Assembly (NCBI GenBank): GCA_963920665.1
Contig: OY987265.1
Span: 17,985,001 to 18,049,000 of the forward strand
Direction of reading: 5' to 3'
Length of the DNA stretch: 64,000 nucleotides
Source: Straminergon stramineum
Lineage: Eukaryota; Streptophyta; Bryopsida; Hypnales; Calliergonaceae
The first letter of the stretch is position 1; each line of letters begins with the position of its first letter. The translations under genes and the position numbers were made by a program. The notes beneath the pieces are model-generated. The model saw only the letters and a program-made list of their open reading frames with translations, did not search any database and was not told the origin of the DNA. This document shows, one piece after another, positions 14,749-27,401 of this stretch.

Positions 14749-17700
14749 GTGGCTGATGTTGAGGGGAGAACGGCTGTAGCAGTGGAAACGTTCACACACA
14801 TGGAGAGCAATATCTTAGGCAAAAATCATCCACTCCTTCTAGTGTTCGCCTCGAAGGCCGGAACAATGAACGGACGCTACGAACGGGCAATAAAACATGT
14901 GCAATGAGACACGGACCACGTCCCTTTCAAGTGCAATGAGACAGACCACGAATTACATGAACGAACACTGACGTCTTTTGATGGTCCTCCTATATCATCG
15001 CTACTTCCCCGGTTCAAAGACTTGCAAAGATGTTGCAAAGATCGAACACCAGCTGTCGCACTACGCCTTGGGAGGCGGACGCGATAGAGGTATACTGAGC
15101 GGCCAAATAAAGCGACACTGTCAAAAGCGGCCTGGAGGATCACCTGAGGCGGGGGCGACGTCATAGCAGCCATATCACTGCTTAAATTCGAGAGAGCAGC
15201 CGCGGCTTGATTGTCACCTTGTTGCGCTTGCAATTGAAGGTGTTGCAAAATCTGTAAACGCTGGTCCTCCGTGCACGTTCCCACCTGAAATAATCATCCA
15301 GTCTCAGATCCATATCCAAAAGAGATGAGGTCGAATCAGATACCAACGTTGTGACTTCGGTCATCCTCCCTTCAAGGCCACGAAAGCCATGAACGAAGGC
15401 ACAAAAGGAGTGGAAATCTTTCTATTTCACAAGTATTTATCACAAGGAAGTCAGCCCCAGAGCTGTGAAGCAAGGCAACTGGGCCAAAACGAAGAAGTGA
15501 AAACCTCCATAATCAGGGTAGATACCATCCAAACCAATAGATTCAGAGGGCTTCGAGAATTACCCGCAGCATGTTCAGCAGACTGGCAGTTCTCCTCGAC
15601 GCGTTCGACTGAGGGAAGCTTCCTGCTGGAGGCACCATGCCACTCAAGCCAGATGGAACCATATTGGAACCCACCGGGGAACCCATGCTCGGCAGACCGG
15701 CCCTGGGCAGGGACAAACCACGGCTCAGAGCACCCAACATGGCCCCGGTGGTGCTGGTAGGAACCATGGGCAAGTCGCTGGGATTGGGCAAACCGCTGAG
15801 AAGAGGCAAGCCACCCGGCACGGCCTGCTGCTGGAGAAGACGGGCGTTGTACGCAGATAAGCTGCCTCCAGCCATTCGCAAACGATTGGCTTCTTCCTGA
15901 GACAGCCTGGTCGTGAAGCGCTGGGCGTCTCTGCACACGAGAAACACAACCATTGAAGTCGGATTGGGAGCACGAAAAAACCATCAAATGCAGATACGAA
16001 TCGCAGAAACCACTAGGAATCGAAAATCTGAAAGGGAAGGCGACCGAGCAAATGGAGCGGCGAAAGCATGCGATCAGTTGCTCATACAAACACAGCACAG
16101 TTCCAAAAGCAGCGCCACACAACCACGGCCGACGTAAGCGCCAGAAAGAAGTCAGAGCCATGACAGTCAACGAAATCTTTAGCACATCGAAAAGACTAGA
16201 TCACGAGGGCATCCTGGCCAGGCCCAGTAATCGTATAAGCTCTAAGAAGGCCAGCTCCGTACCGTGCAGCTGCGGCGCTCATGGCAGCAGAAGACGAAAC
16301 GGAAGATGGCCCCAAGTTGAAACCACTGGTGCCGGGTAACAAAGGTAAACCTCCGGAGGGTGGTCTCATCACAGGACCAGGGATCATCGGAGGTCCCAAC
16401 ACACTCCCCTGTGCGGGCTGGATAGGGAACGGCTGGGAAGTCGCATCCCCATTGTTCGTCACTCGATCACATAAATCCAGAGGACTGTCATCAACACACA
16501 TGTCAAAACCAATGTTCAGAGAGAACGCATCACGGCACAGAGGTAGGGAGCGAACAAACAACACTCAAATCAACAACAGCACAATGGCCGGTGGTTCACA
16601 CTCGACGGATCCACGAAGGAGCCCAGACAAAGAACCGTTCAAATTCTTAGAACTCTTGGTCCGAATACGCATGACTAGACGCCTCGGGCAATCAACCCGC
16701 GTCTATCTCAAGCACAATAAGGTTCTGGATGACTCACTTCGGAGGGCCACCAGTGCAGAATTGAGAGATAGCGATTCCATGAGAAGGATGCTGGGCAGCT
16801 AAAGTCTTTTGATCTTGGCTGTCGCTCTGTACACAATGAGGTACACCCACACTCGCAGTCAGAACGAAGGGAGAAAAAACTCGAAACCCAGAATAAACTG
16901 GCTTTCAACAGCGGTTCCCACTTTCAAGAAGACGCACCGAACGTAATAGCTTAAGAGGCACACAACGCAACAAACTTTTGGATTCTAAACCAATTGCACA
17001 CCATTAGTTAGACCAAGATCACTAAACACAAGGAAAGAAGCGGGTGCTGAAGTCCTCACCGAATTTTTCCGCACACGATATTTCGAGACAAGTTGGACGA
17101 TGCACTCCAGATGTTTGAGGCTGTCCTCCTCCGGTACACCATGAACACGTGGACCTTTAACATTCCCCTGTATCGAACACGATCATGCAATCGAGTTACA
17201 GACAAGACAGGAACAGCTCACGGAAAAGAACCGCAAACCACTGATGGCTTCAAGGTACATTCACCTTGAAATTATGAACTAACAGGCAATTACATCGCAA
17301 ACAATGTGAACCGATTTCCCTCGATCCAGAGGAGTACCACCGAGTCTCAATCAAGTTCCGTACTTGAAGAAGGAAATGGACAGATTTTGTGATGACTTAC
17401 TTTGGAACACTGGGACTGCAACGAATTCGGGTCCTCTTGATTGTCCATCCCGTCTGCACTCGATCTCTCCGTTAGAGCTGCGTGTCGTTCTCTGCATTGC
17501 TTCGGTTTTCGGAATATACCCTGAAAAAGGGAGATCCAGACCAGGAATTTTAAGCGGCCAGATATTCAATTAGAAGGACATGAAAGATGCGAGAAAAATG
17601 CTCAACTCAAGCGTATCTCCTTCACCCGCCCACCGAGCTATGTGATATACGACCTTGAGTCTGTCTGCATAACACAGAATATGTAGAGACTAACTAGGGG

Positions 17701-20700
17701 TCTTGTGCACTTACTAGGGGTGTAGCCTACGTCCCATGGTGGTCTAGCTACAAATGTCACATGATGCTTTAACACCCAATCACCCATGGGACGCTGACTA
17801 CCAATGTCCTAAGGTGCACGAGCTACCTCGAAGTCCTTAGACTTTAGGTGAATCAGATTACCGTAAAGCAACTCAATTCCAACACCAGCCACCTCATGAA
17901 AATGGCTCATGTGCAAAGAAGCTGCAGAAAATGCAACAAGAATACCAACACACAACACGTGCCTCCATATACAATTGCCAACACAAGGTGGGTATGACAT
18001 ACCTTAATTTGTGAGCTCGAACTCAACACATCGCTTACGAGTTCAAAATTAGGACCCAGATCATGCACTAGGGCGAGAATGGCCTGCGCACGCAGAGAAA
18101 AATAGGAAAATGGAAGCAAGAATCAATCGATCCATAGTTGGGAGTGCATTACATCATCAAATGACCTATAACACGAGTAATTGCAGGACCCTAGAAACAC
18201 CGAGAAACAATGCACGGAACCGACAAGCATAGAACTTCGAATTTCACAACAACGAAGAATCCAACAACATTCACTCGAAGTCCTCAGGGGACCAATACAA
18301 AGTCTTCCTGCAACAATAAACGGAGGTCCTTGAGAACAAGCTTAGCAACTCAAGACAGCCAAGTCACACTCACTTGATCTTCACTAGTCGACCAAGGAAT
18401 CCCAACGCCAGCTGGTGTACTCGTGAGAACCTGCACAGAATAGGGGCCAGTCAGATATGCACCAGGGCGATACAAGACAACTCACAATGAGAAAAAACAA
18501 AACTTGCAAACCCACAAGATTGACAATAGGAATAAAGAAATGGGTCGACATACCCTACAGGTAGCAGGCACAGATCCACTCACTTTGTTTGGCCGAGCCC
18601 TACGATTCCGGTCGCGCATGCTGCTTTGCTTCAACAACTTGCTGGCAGTCGCTACGGACGGCAGCGCCTGCGCAGGAGTCGCGGCCTCACAACTCGTCTC
18701 ATTCTGCTTCAACGATTTCTGCTTTTTCACAGTTTGTTGCCCTGGCAGACCTTGGGACCCGGGCGATCCAGGTGTATCTGTTGGAGTTCCTGCTGGACGA
18801 AACAACGACCATGAAAAGATGACACCTTAACAATGAGAAAGGAAACTTCAGAGGAGGGCACATACTGCTCGAGGAGACCTTCCCAACACACAAACGGAGT
18901 CTCGTACAAACACACGAAGCCAAGAAGGAGGAAAGCAAAGGAGAGGATACTGGGCGACTTGCCTAAACTTGCGTCCGATGACGTACCAGGATGTGCCCAA
19001 TTGGGTTCCCCTTTCCGTTTCATCTGTTCCCAGAAATGAACCACACACCATTAGAGTGGGCTCAACGCATACCACACTCGGCATTAAACTGATCAGATCC
19101 TCAACAGGGCACCTAGTTAACAAATCCGAGGATGAAAACTTCAGAGCACTCGTACGACTGTTCAGAATCACGACCCTTCCGTACCCAACCAGACCAGGAA
19201 TGTGGACACCACAGGATGGAGAGACCAGACCCTCATACTGCAAAGCCGAAGAAGAGGAAATTCCAAGTACCTGCTCAAAGCGCACAAGGTCCTGAGAATC
19301 TCCATCGCCACCCTGCAGAACAAAACGAGCGTGCCATCAAGCGGGGCACACACACGGCGGCTAAACAACTTAAACACCGCAGCTTATCTCATGCGTGCAT
19401 TTCGCAGCAGGGAATAAAGAAGGAAGCATAGGACGGGAATCGGAATGCCAGGCTATGTTGGTCGGAATACCTTTCCAGGAGGGCCCGCACCCAACCCTCC
19501 TTCATAAGGTCTGGAATTGGACAACCCTGGAAAAGCCTTGGTCTTCTTCTTCTTCTTGAACTTGCTAGAAGTAAAACTGCCACCACCAAGTCCACCAACT
19601 CCATGCAGTTTACTGCTGGAAGTATCATGGCCGGATTCTAATTTCATGGAACCCTCCGCCATGCCTAAACCATCATCTTCATGCTGATCCTGCGAGTCCA
19701 GTCCCGTTCTTGGATACCCACCTGCCAGCAGGGGTTCAGAAACCAGCCTACTATTAGCCACATGAGCCCCGCAAACTCCAACACAAGGAAATAGAACCAG
19801 AGCTGTAAACGTGGATTATTATTTGGGTTACGGCGGGAGGTGAGAGCCACGAGAGCAGAAAACGGCGGTTAGTAATAGATTTCATACAAGTACACAACCA
19901 AACGTATAAGTTATCAGATTAAATCGTCGCTATGACCTAGACAAAACAGTAGGCGGTGGACTTCAAGATTACTACAATGGCCTGCCTACAAGCTTTCTCG
20001 CAAGGAAAGGGAAGGACGCTTTCGAATCCAGCATCATACCTGGCGAAATACAGGAGTGACTGGCACGGGGTCGGAGGTTAGTGGCGGAGGATCGTGCTCG
20101 CTTCACTGGAATGCTTCCAGGAACGCTGTTGGAGCCCAATTCTCCAGGTAAGGACCGTTTCCCAGTGACAAGAGGGGACTGCAAGCCCATGTCAGGAGTC
20201 GACATACCTGATGATGGATATGAAAATCCTGAAAAGCACAGGAAAGGGCTGTTCAGAGATGAACCCATTCTCAACCGGTGAAAGAAAGACCCCCAGGACT
20301 GAGAATGAAAGAAACAGTCAACTACCAACAATCTGACAAACAAAGCATCACTCGGATCACAAAGGCACAACAACAGCATGTACCTTGTAGTCCAATCCCC
20401 TCAAGCCTCCTGCCAGAATTGCTGTTCTTGAAAATCTTCTTCCGTTTCTTTTTGGAAATTCGTGCGTGACCTCCCTCACCCATGAAGCTGGTCTGGAATT
20501 CGTAATCTTGAGAACCGCCGTCCACAAGGAAGTCAGAAAATCCAAAATCACTTCCCAGAGATGCATCTCCAGATGCTTCAGCAGCTGCCAGGGCTTCGGC
20601 CTCCGCAACCGCTGTTGCACGCTTCTCTTCATACTCCTACAAACGTCAGAAAAAGTCAATACGGGATGGAGCATCTCTGTTGTCATAAAGGTGGACAGAA

Positions 20701-23700
20701 TGAGCGGAAGACGCTGAAAATGAAAAACATGAATCTCAAACGTCAGATCCCGCCCTCCAATCCCTTAGATGTTCAATAGACAACACAGACAAGACAGAAA
20801 AAAGACTCCAAATGTACCACTTCAGCTCGCGCCCTCTCCAATTCAACCGAGACACGATAAACCTCCATTGCACCGGCGGGTACAGTATAATACAAGAGTT
20901 CCTGCTTGAATACAACCAACATATGCATCAGCAGCAATCGTAACAGCGACCTTCACAAGAAAATAGTCCGGCCGCCAAGCATGCCGGCATTTTCACGCGT
21001 TGAAATAAGAGAAGGGAGAGGAAGTAGGCCTTATCAAGCTCAGGGTGCGGGGGGACACACCAAGTGGCTGGCACGCGGACCTGGACTAAGTGTACCTTAG
21101 AAAAAAGATCCTCATCGAAAAAATAGGGAATGCCATTGCACTCGAAATAGTGGTCGGGAGTAATGGGAGCCACGGCTTGGGCTACCCGTCCGCACCCGAT
21201 GACTTTCAAATAGTTTACAGCATATCTCTTCACAGAAAAGGAATTCTCCTCCAGTTTGGCAGGCTGCGAGGACTTGTTCACAGCCTGCTAAAGGAAAACG
21301 ACATGCGGCAAGTCAGATGGAGCGAAGATATTCACAAGAGTCACAGACCTGCATCGGTAACGCTCTGTCAAATCAATCGAAGATCACGGACAAGGATCAC
21401 GGCAGCTGTCAACAAGTGCACCACTTGCAGAACGCCAGCCTTCCCCAATACGGGGGAGGAGAAGAAATACCTCAGTGGAAGCAGGGACGTCAACATCCAT
21501 TGGAACAGCTTCGTTCGGGTCATTTCGAGTTTCTTCGGCTTTCCCACTTTTGTCGCAAATGAAACGCCCAGGCTTGCCCTTCGTCAGGGATGCCTCAGCC
21601 ATCCGCCAAAACTTATTCACGGTATACGCCATAAAACTGGCCCGTTCGCGCTGCTCCTTAACCAAATGCGATGCTAGGTAATCATCCTTGTTTCTCTCGT
21701 AAGATACCTTATTGCCAATGCGAGCAGCAGCCGCCAGCTTCCACCTGCGCTCCTGGACACGTCAACAGCAACGAAAACTCTCAGACAAACAAACTCCAAT
21801 TCCAAATAGATAGTCCCGATACCCAGAGGAAGCAACTGCAACCTCCTGGATATGGAATCTCTCAATCCCAACTGATGGACACTCCTGCTGCCACATGACG
21901 AAAAGGCACCCAAGCTCGCACTTCAGGCTACAGAAGTAGCTCCGACACCACGAGGAGTGGAGTCGATGTCAAGCCAACTCTAGGGCACGCTTCTAAACTT
22001 CAGGCAGGGATCCGCATGCACAAACAGGGAACCATTCAGTGCAGATACCTCGAAAAAGTCCTTGGCCAGCCAGCGCATCTCCTCGAGCACAAAATCCCAA
22101 TGACATTTACGTCTAGAGGGTTCCGAAGACTTCTTCACATGATGCCACTTCTCCATGAAGCTCCTCTTGGCCTGAAAAAAATACACAAAATCAGCCCGAG
22201 GACCACGCATGACTTCCACAGGGTCACAAAAACACATACCGATACACCTCAATGATGGAGTGAAAGGAGGGTCAGCAGGATGGGACACCCAGGCTACCTC
22301 GAGATTCCCAGCCTCCTCTAGAATATAATCGTCGTGCGCCTTGTCAGCGTGGGCTTGTGGTTCTGCCTTGCATCTCTCACCTTCCGCCTGGGCCACGGGA
22401 TCCTGCTCTTTCTCCCGAGGGAGGACGACACCGGAGAACTTGCAATTGGACAAAGCAGAGACACTAGAGGACCGAGCGATGGCTCTCGCAATCCCACCCA
22501 CAACAGCGCCTGCTTGGCCTTCCGCGCGAAGATCCTCTTGAGAACTGGGAGCACCGCCCGCGGGCTGACCGCCGGGTTCGGCATCTGCAGCGGAAGGACG
22601 GGCTCGATTCTCAGCAACCCCGTCTTCGCATTTGATTCGAACATGATGAACACCCACCCTCCTCTCCTCCTGTAAGGAACGATCGCGAGTTGCTAATCGA
22701 CCGTGGTTTCCTCCCCTTGAGGCAGCAGCCTTCTTAACCACTCCGGAATGGCGATGCAGATGGGGGACTCCGAGGACATCGGCGCCGCTGTCCGCATGCA
22801 AGACATGGACTCCATCCACGCGGTGCATGTCACTACCCTTTTCCATAGGAAACGGGACAAACCTCTCTTTCTTGTCCTTGCGAAGAGGCGGGTTTCCAGG
22901 TTGACGAATGGCTCCGCTCTCCTCCTTCGAAGTTCCTGGACCGGAATCTACAACCGGTGTATCCTCGACCTTCTTGGGAGATGCTAAACCATCAGTCTCG
23001 ACGATCTTTTGTACATGGGGAGGAGAACCGGACACCGGCTCCACGTCGGCGACGCACGGACTCACTCGTTCTCGCTCATCAGCATCCACATTCGAATCAA
23101 CCCGTGCAGCAGCGGACTGCACAGACACATGCGAAGGGCTGGGCTCTCGAGAGCTCGCATCTGCTGCTGCAGGCGGGTCAGCGACGGGTCCACACCTGGG
23201 CCCGTTCCCAGACTCAAATTCCTGACCACTAATCAAACCAGTCCATTTCCTCGGAAGACCATGGGAGCTCTGACTTGGCAAGACTTCGTAGCTCACGTCC
23301 GACATCGCCTCATTTTCTACAGAAACAGGCGCTCTCTTGCTCTCCACATCCACCACGGAACGGTCAGCACCCAACACGCTCTCTACCACTTTCGGGGATG
23401 CATGTCCATTGCTCAATCTTTGACTCCGAGCTCTGTTCCTTTTCACATGCATCTGAGTCTTGGATCCAACCAAATCCCCGACAACACAGTCACTCTCTAC
23501 TTCTACTTTCACGTCGCTTGTGCCATCCACTCGGGCCTGCTCTGGTTCAGTCTCCAAAGATTTATCGCGTTTCTCTTCTTCTATCGCTCCTCCTCTCCCT
23601 CCAATTTCTTCACTCGAAGTAGTGGCGACTCCGAGCACCACCGAATCAGGGTTCCCGACTCCCTCTCCTGCACTGGAAGACGTATGCAAGGCCTCATTGC

Positions 23701-24352
23701 GTATTAGCGTGCGAGTGAGAGAGCGAGGGACGAGAGGGACGAGAGAACAGTGCACATTGGGAAGAGGAACTGGCGTCCAAACACTGAAAGTGTCAAATCC
23801 ACACACACCTCAATAGCTGATTAGCCAATGCTTCTTTCCGTGAAAGAGGTAGCAATGGAGCTGGAAGCGCCAACCCAAATTCGAAATCCAAAGGATCTCC
23901 ACCCTGCATTGAGAAGGACATCCGCCAGTCAAAAATGGGCCAGAAGGTTCATAAACGGCAGTTTCTAGAGTCCAGGGGGCTTCTGAAACTGAGACCAAAT
24001 GCACAGCATTGGATCCTCCCAGCATTCACGTGCGATTTTCCAGAAGAATACCTTCTCCAGAAACTCTAGCTCCCTTCTGCGCTCCTCCCGAATAGCAAGA
24101 TCTCGCCTGAGTCAAAAGGGAATGCAAGGACTGGTTTCATTTACTGAGATTCTGTTTGGGCGTCCATGGCAACTAAGAAACTGGCACCGTTCTCATCTGC
24201 TGGCACACATGGTAGCAAACCCTAAACCAAAATTCTGCTAAACAAAATCAAATGCTGCACCTAAGTTCAGATTCAGCTTCTTCAAGTGCTAAGCCACGCG
24301 GCGAGAGCTCGGGGGGGTCTACGGCAGCTGCAGCGCCAGCTCCTGCGCCCAT
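11859..24352 (-). CDS. EAF1/VID21-like scaffold subunit of the NuA4 histone acetyltransferase complex (HSA and SANT domains), 27 exons
   Basis: EAF1 is the platform that assembles NuA4; its HSA helix binds actin-related proteins. Coding exons, in transcription order: 24352-24261, 24106-24052, 23903-23809, 23672-22298, 22171-22049, 21752-21471, 21284-21096, 20901-20818, 20636-20384, 20228-20040, 19721-19471, 19312-19271, 19023-18987, 18789-18584, 18430-18374, 18083-18003, 17520-17401, 17167-17060, 16826-16738, 16484-16263, 15930-15564, 15284-15144, 14773-14633, 14522-13821, 13469-13282, 12965-12293, 12029-11859. All phases agree: 6333 nt, 2110 aa. Landmarks: REERRRELEFLEK then GGDPLDFEFG (about 35-60); HSA region with HWDFVLEEMRWLAKDF (about 558-640); a lysine-rich stretch near 970; SANT domain from PWSTSEDQAI to FRKPKQCRERH (about 1103-1150); then a long Gln/Pro/Ser-rich tail including eight Gln at about 1496. 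Less certain points: the exon 14 donor (18584 chosen over 18562), the exon 24 acceptor (14522 or 14525), and the start. Confidence 0.93.
14715..14747 (-). repeat. CAG microsatellite encoding polyglutamine in the EAF1-like gene
   Basis: Eight consecutive CAG codons in exon 23 of the minus-strand gene encode an uninterrupted Gln run, followed by mixed Gln/Pro/His. A further Gln-rich stretch opens exon 24. Gln-rich C-terminal tails are usual for plant EAF1 proteins, and the pure CAG tract is likely to vary in length between individuals. Confidence 0.8.
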
Positions 24353-25950
24353 GGGACCCGGCTCCGCATGGATAGGGCTCTCAAAACCCTGGTGGACATC
24401 CAGGGTCTCCTCGAGTCCACCTTGGCTGGATTTCCCCAACGTCCTTCTGCTAATCTTCTCCTACCTGTTACTTGATGTGGCCAGCCATTGATGGTTTTAC
24501 AAGTCATGCGCCATGTCCGATACTGCCAGCAAGAACGCACGTTCAAAATCTCATGAATCCGAATCGAAACAAGTCGAATCGAAAGAGCTCGAACATCAAT
24601 TCAAACTTTGTACCATTTTGGACAACGACTGAATGGATCTTTCTAGAAAATCTGCGCTCAAGTCTTGAGCTCCAGGCAGGACTGAGGATACCCAATGTAT
24701 TCTCAGATGCCGTGGACAGGAAAGCTGAACTGTTCGATTCCAACATAAGTACCTCACAAATCTTCAAAATTCAAATACTTATCACATTGACATCAACAGG
24801 CTCCGTTCACCCTTCGGAGCTCTGAGCTACATCGAGTTCATACTCATTGAAACTAAATGTGCGTCTATAAAGAGGATATCCTCATGACAGAGAAAAGAAA
24901 ACTTCGAAGCTCGAGACGAAAACGCGGATTGAAGAAGCGACATAGAGGCATAGAGTAATCACCATATTCGACAATTTAATTTCCAAATTGGACCTGAGTA
25001 CAACTAGTAATGCAGGACGTAGAACAATAAAAGGCAATCAGACAATGCTCACTGTCATGTCAAAATGCAAGAAAATTAATATTAACATCTAGAAACGAAA
25101 TTCCAATAGAAAACCCTACTCTGTGCAGCCTGACCTAGCCACAACGACTACGACTAGTCTCCCCTCCATAAGAAATTAAATTCCTCGATTCCAGAACAAT
25201 CATCATACAAAACATTAATTCCCATATGCAACACAGAACCTCGCCTCGTCCAAGCATGGCAGAAGTAAAATACATACAGGGAGAGAGAGATCCATCACCA
25301 TCACACTCCACGCCCATACTCAATCGCAATCCATTTCCAAAACCCAATTCCCAACCGTGTCTATGGATTACAGTATCTCACCCCCACTCCCACCCCCCGG
25401 TATTGCTCCATATTGAATCGAAATTCACAGGCAAAAAACAAACCCCACCGGAACCCTAGAAACGCAATACCCGAAATCAATCCGGAAATGAGCCCGAAGT
25501 ACCTGCAGGCGACGCGAGGCTGGAGTGGTACGGGACGCGGGGCACGCAATCCCGCAGACGCGACACGGACCCCATCGGGATCGGACGATGACGAGCCAGG
25601 GAGGGACGAAGAGCGCGCTCCTCGTCGGGGTTTTGGGGGCAAATTAGGGGCATGTGCGCGAGGGCTTTTTTCAGCGGGGAAGAGGAAATTCCAGCTGCCG
25701 CGGCGTGGTGTGGGAGGGCAGGGCCATCGCGGGGCCAATTGTGGGGTGGCCTTCGCCGTTCTAGTCAAAGCTTTGTTGTTGTTGCTGTGTTGGGTTGTGT
25801 GAGAGCTGAGTTTTGCTGCTGCTGTCGATGTTGCTGTTGCTGCGTGCTCTCTCTCTCTCTCGTTTTCGTCGTCTCTCTTCTCACTACCCCGCTGCCTTCC
25901 TTCACTGCTCTCCGTTATACCCGGCTCCGTTCCGGTTGATACCCTCGTCA
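24353..25950 (-). promoter_or_regulatory. 5' leader, probable 5'-UTR intron and promoter of the EAF1-like gene
   Basis: The in-frame region upstream of the ATG at 24352-24350 has no further ATG before a stop, so initiation is placed there (context gtcccATGGgc). The sequence from about 25500 to 25950 is GC-rich and contains a GA-repeat block (minus strand, near 25848-25862), typical of plant 5' UTRs. A good donor (GCAG|GTACTT) lies at 25503 and candidate acceptors near 24460, so a 5'-UTR intron of about 1 kb is likely. The long open frame at 25361-25951 (minus) is probably untranslated GC-rich leader and not a protein. Confidence 0.55.
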
Positions 25951-27401
25951 TTTTGCGCCTTCTTTACCCCTTGTAGCATCCATTAGTGGATAATTGCAAC
26001 TTCACAAGAAAATCCGAAACTGTAAGGTTTGATTTATTGAGCCCTGCCCTTCAGCTACTAGGCATGGGTTTTTTTGGAATAGTAAGTAGTAAATGCTCTT
26101 CTTGCAGAAATTGAAAATTTGAATGGACTAAATATGACTAGTCCAAACCTATCAAAGTGAGCTAAATATCACTAAAAAAATTTGTTGTTGTAATTGCCTT
26201 GAGGTCTAAAATTGACCTTAGCTACAATCCCAATACAAAGTTTCACCATTTCAAGCATACTAGCACCAAAAGTTTTTTGCTTGTACTTTATAGGTATGCC
26301 TAAAATCATCATTAACCAAATCTCTTCATCACCATCACATCTAGATCCTTGCCTAGAATGAAGACATGAATTCTAAAGATGTTCAAGGTTTAAACATTAG
26401 AACATTATATCAATTTATGGTAGACCTATCACTAGCATTTAGAAATTCATGACTTATTCTTACATTGTTCAAATAATGTATTGTAAATCCTTTTTCATTT
26501 ACCAATTCAACTCAATAGAAAAAAAATCTTTCAGTTTAATAGTATCTATGCTTAGTTGTAGCTTGTGGCAATTAGAAGTGCTCATATTATTGTGCGTGTT
26601 CACTACGATGGTTTTTGTGGCATCACATTGATGTTCCTAAGAGTTGCTTCTCCCTTTGTTTATATACCTTATTGGTTGTGTAGATTGATTGCATGGGAAT
26701 TGAGGTTTCTTACCAATGTTCTTGTAATGTTATTGATTTGAATTTTTTCTAAATTTTCTAACATGTGTTATGAACTATGAGTTTGTTTGGTAATTATGCC
26801 ATTAATTTTTAGAGGATAATTAATTGTTATTGAAGAAGATTGCAAACAAACCATCTTTTTATTATGATCTACAACATCATGCAAATTTATTTTTGTATAA
26901 AAAGCATGTAAATTTTAAATATAAAAAATCCCATACACCAAAAAAAATATTAAATCATTTTACATGAAAAATTCTACTCAAAGACCTATATATTGTACAT
27001 GATATTTTATTTTTCTATCTATATGTTGTATATGTAAGGTAGGAGGTTCAAAAATTGACCTACTAACAATTGAATTTGAATTAGAGGGGTCTAGATAACT
27101 ATCATTTTTTAGTGTTTTTCATCAAAAAAAAATTTATAAATTGTACTCTAGACCATCTTTGTATTTTCAATAATGTCAAGGAGATCACTCTTTGTAATTC
27201 AGCATATACACCTAAGTTAAGAGGGTATTTGATGTTGGGATATTTACCATAATTATTGTATTTAAAATATGTTGAAGGAAAGAATTCCCAAATAGGAAAT
27301 TATCCTTTAATATAATAAGTTCAAACCAAGGAAGGCTTGTCAATGGGAATTTTATATCAATAGAAAATTGATATTTGGCTTCTAGTTCCAATTAGGGTTC
27401 T
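25951..27401. other. AT-rich intergenic DNA
   Basis: No gene, RNA gene or complete transposon is recognised here. The segment separates the promoter of the EAF1-like gene from the LTR terminus at 27402. Open frames are short and of random composition. Confidence 0.5.

Noticed and set aside
12157..14907. Long plus-strand frames (up to 219 aa) with Ala- and Leu-rich content
   Set aside because: They are antisense shadows of the Gln/Pro-rich exons of the EAF1-like gene; CAG repeats give poly-Ala or poly-Leu on the other strand.
23673..23806. Extending EAF1-like exon 4 upstream to the apparent start MCGFDTF
   Set aside because: A phase-2 donor at 23809 joins exactly to the acceptor at 23673 and continues the conserved GGDPLDFEFG exon, so this stretch is intron.
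23009..23816. Plus-strand frames of 232 and 118 aa opposite exon 4 of the EAF1-like gene
   Set aside because: The minus-strand frame has correct splice phases and conserved neighbours; the plus-strand frames have neither.
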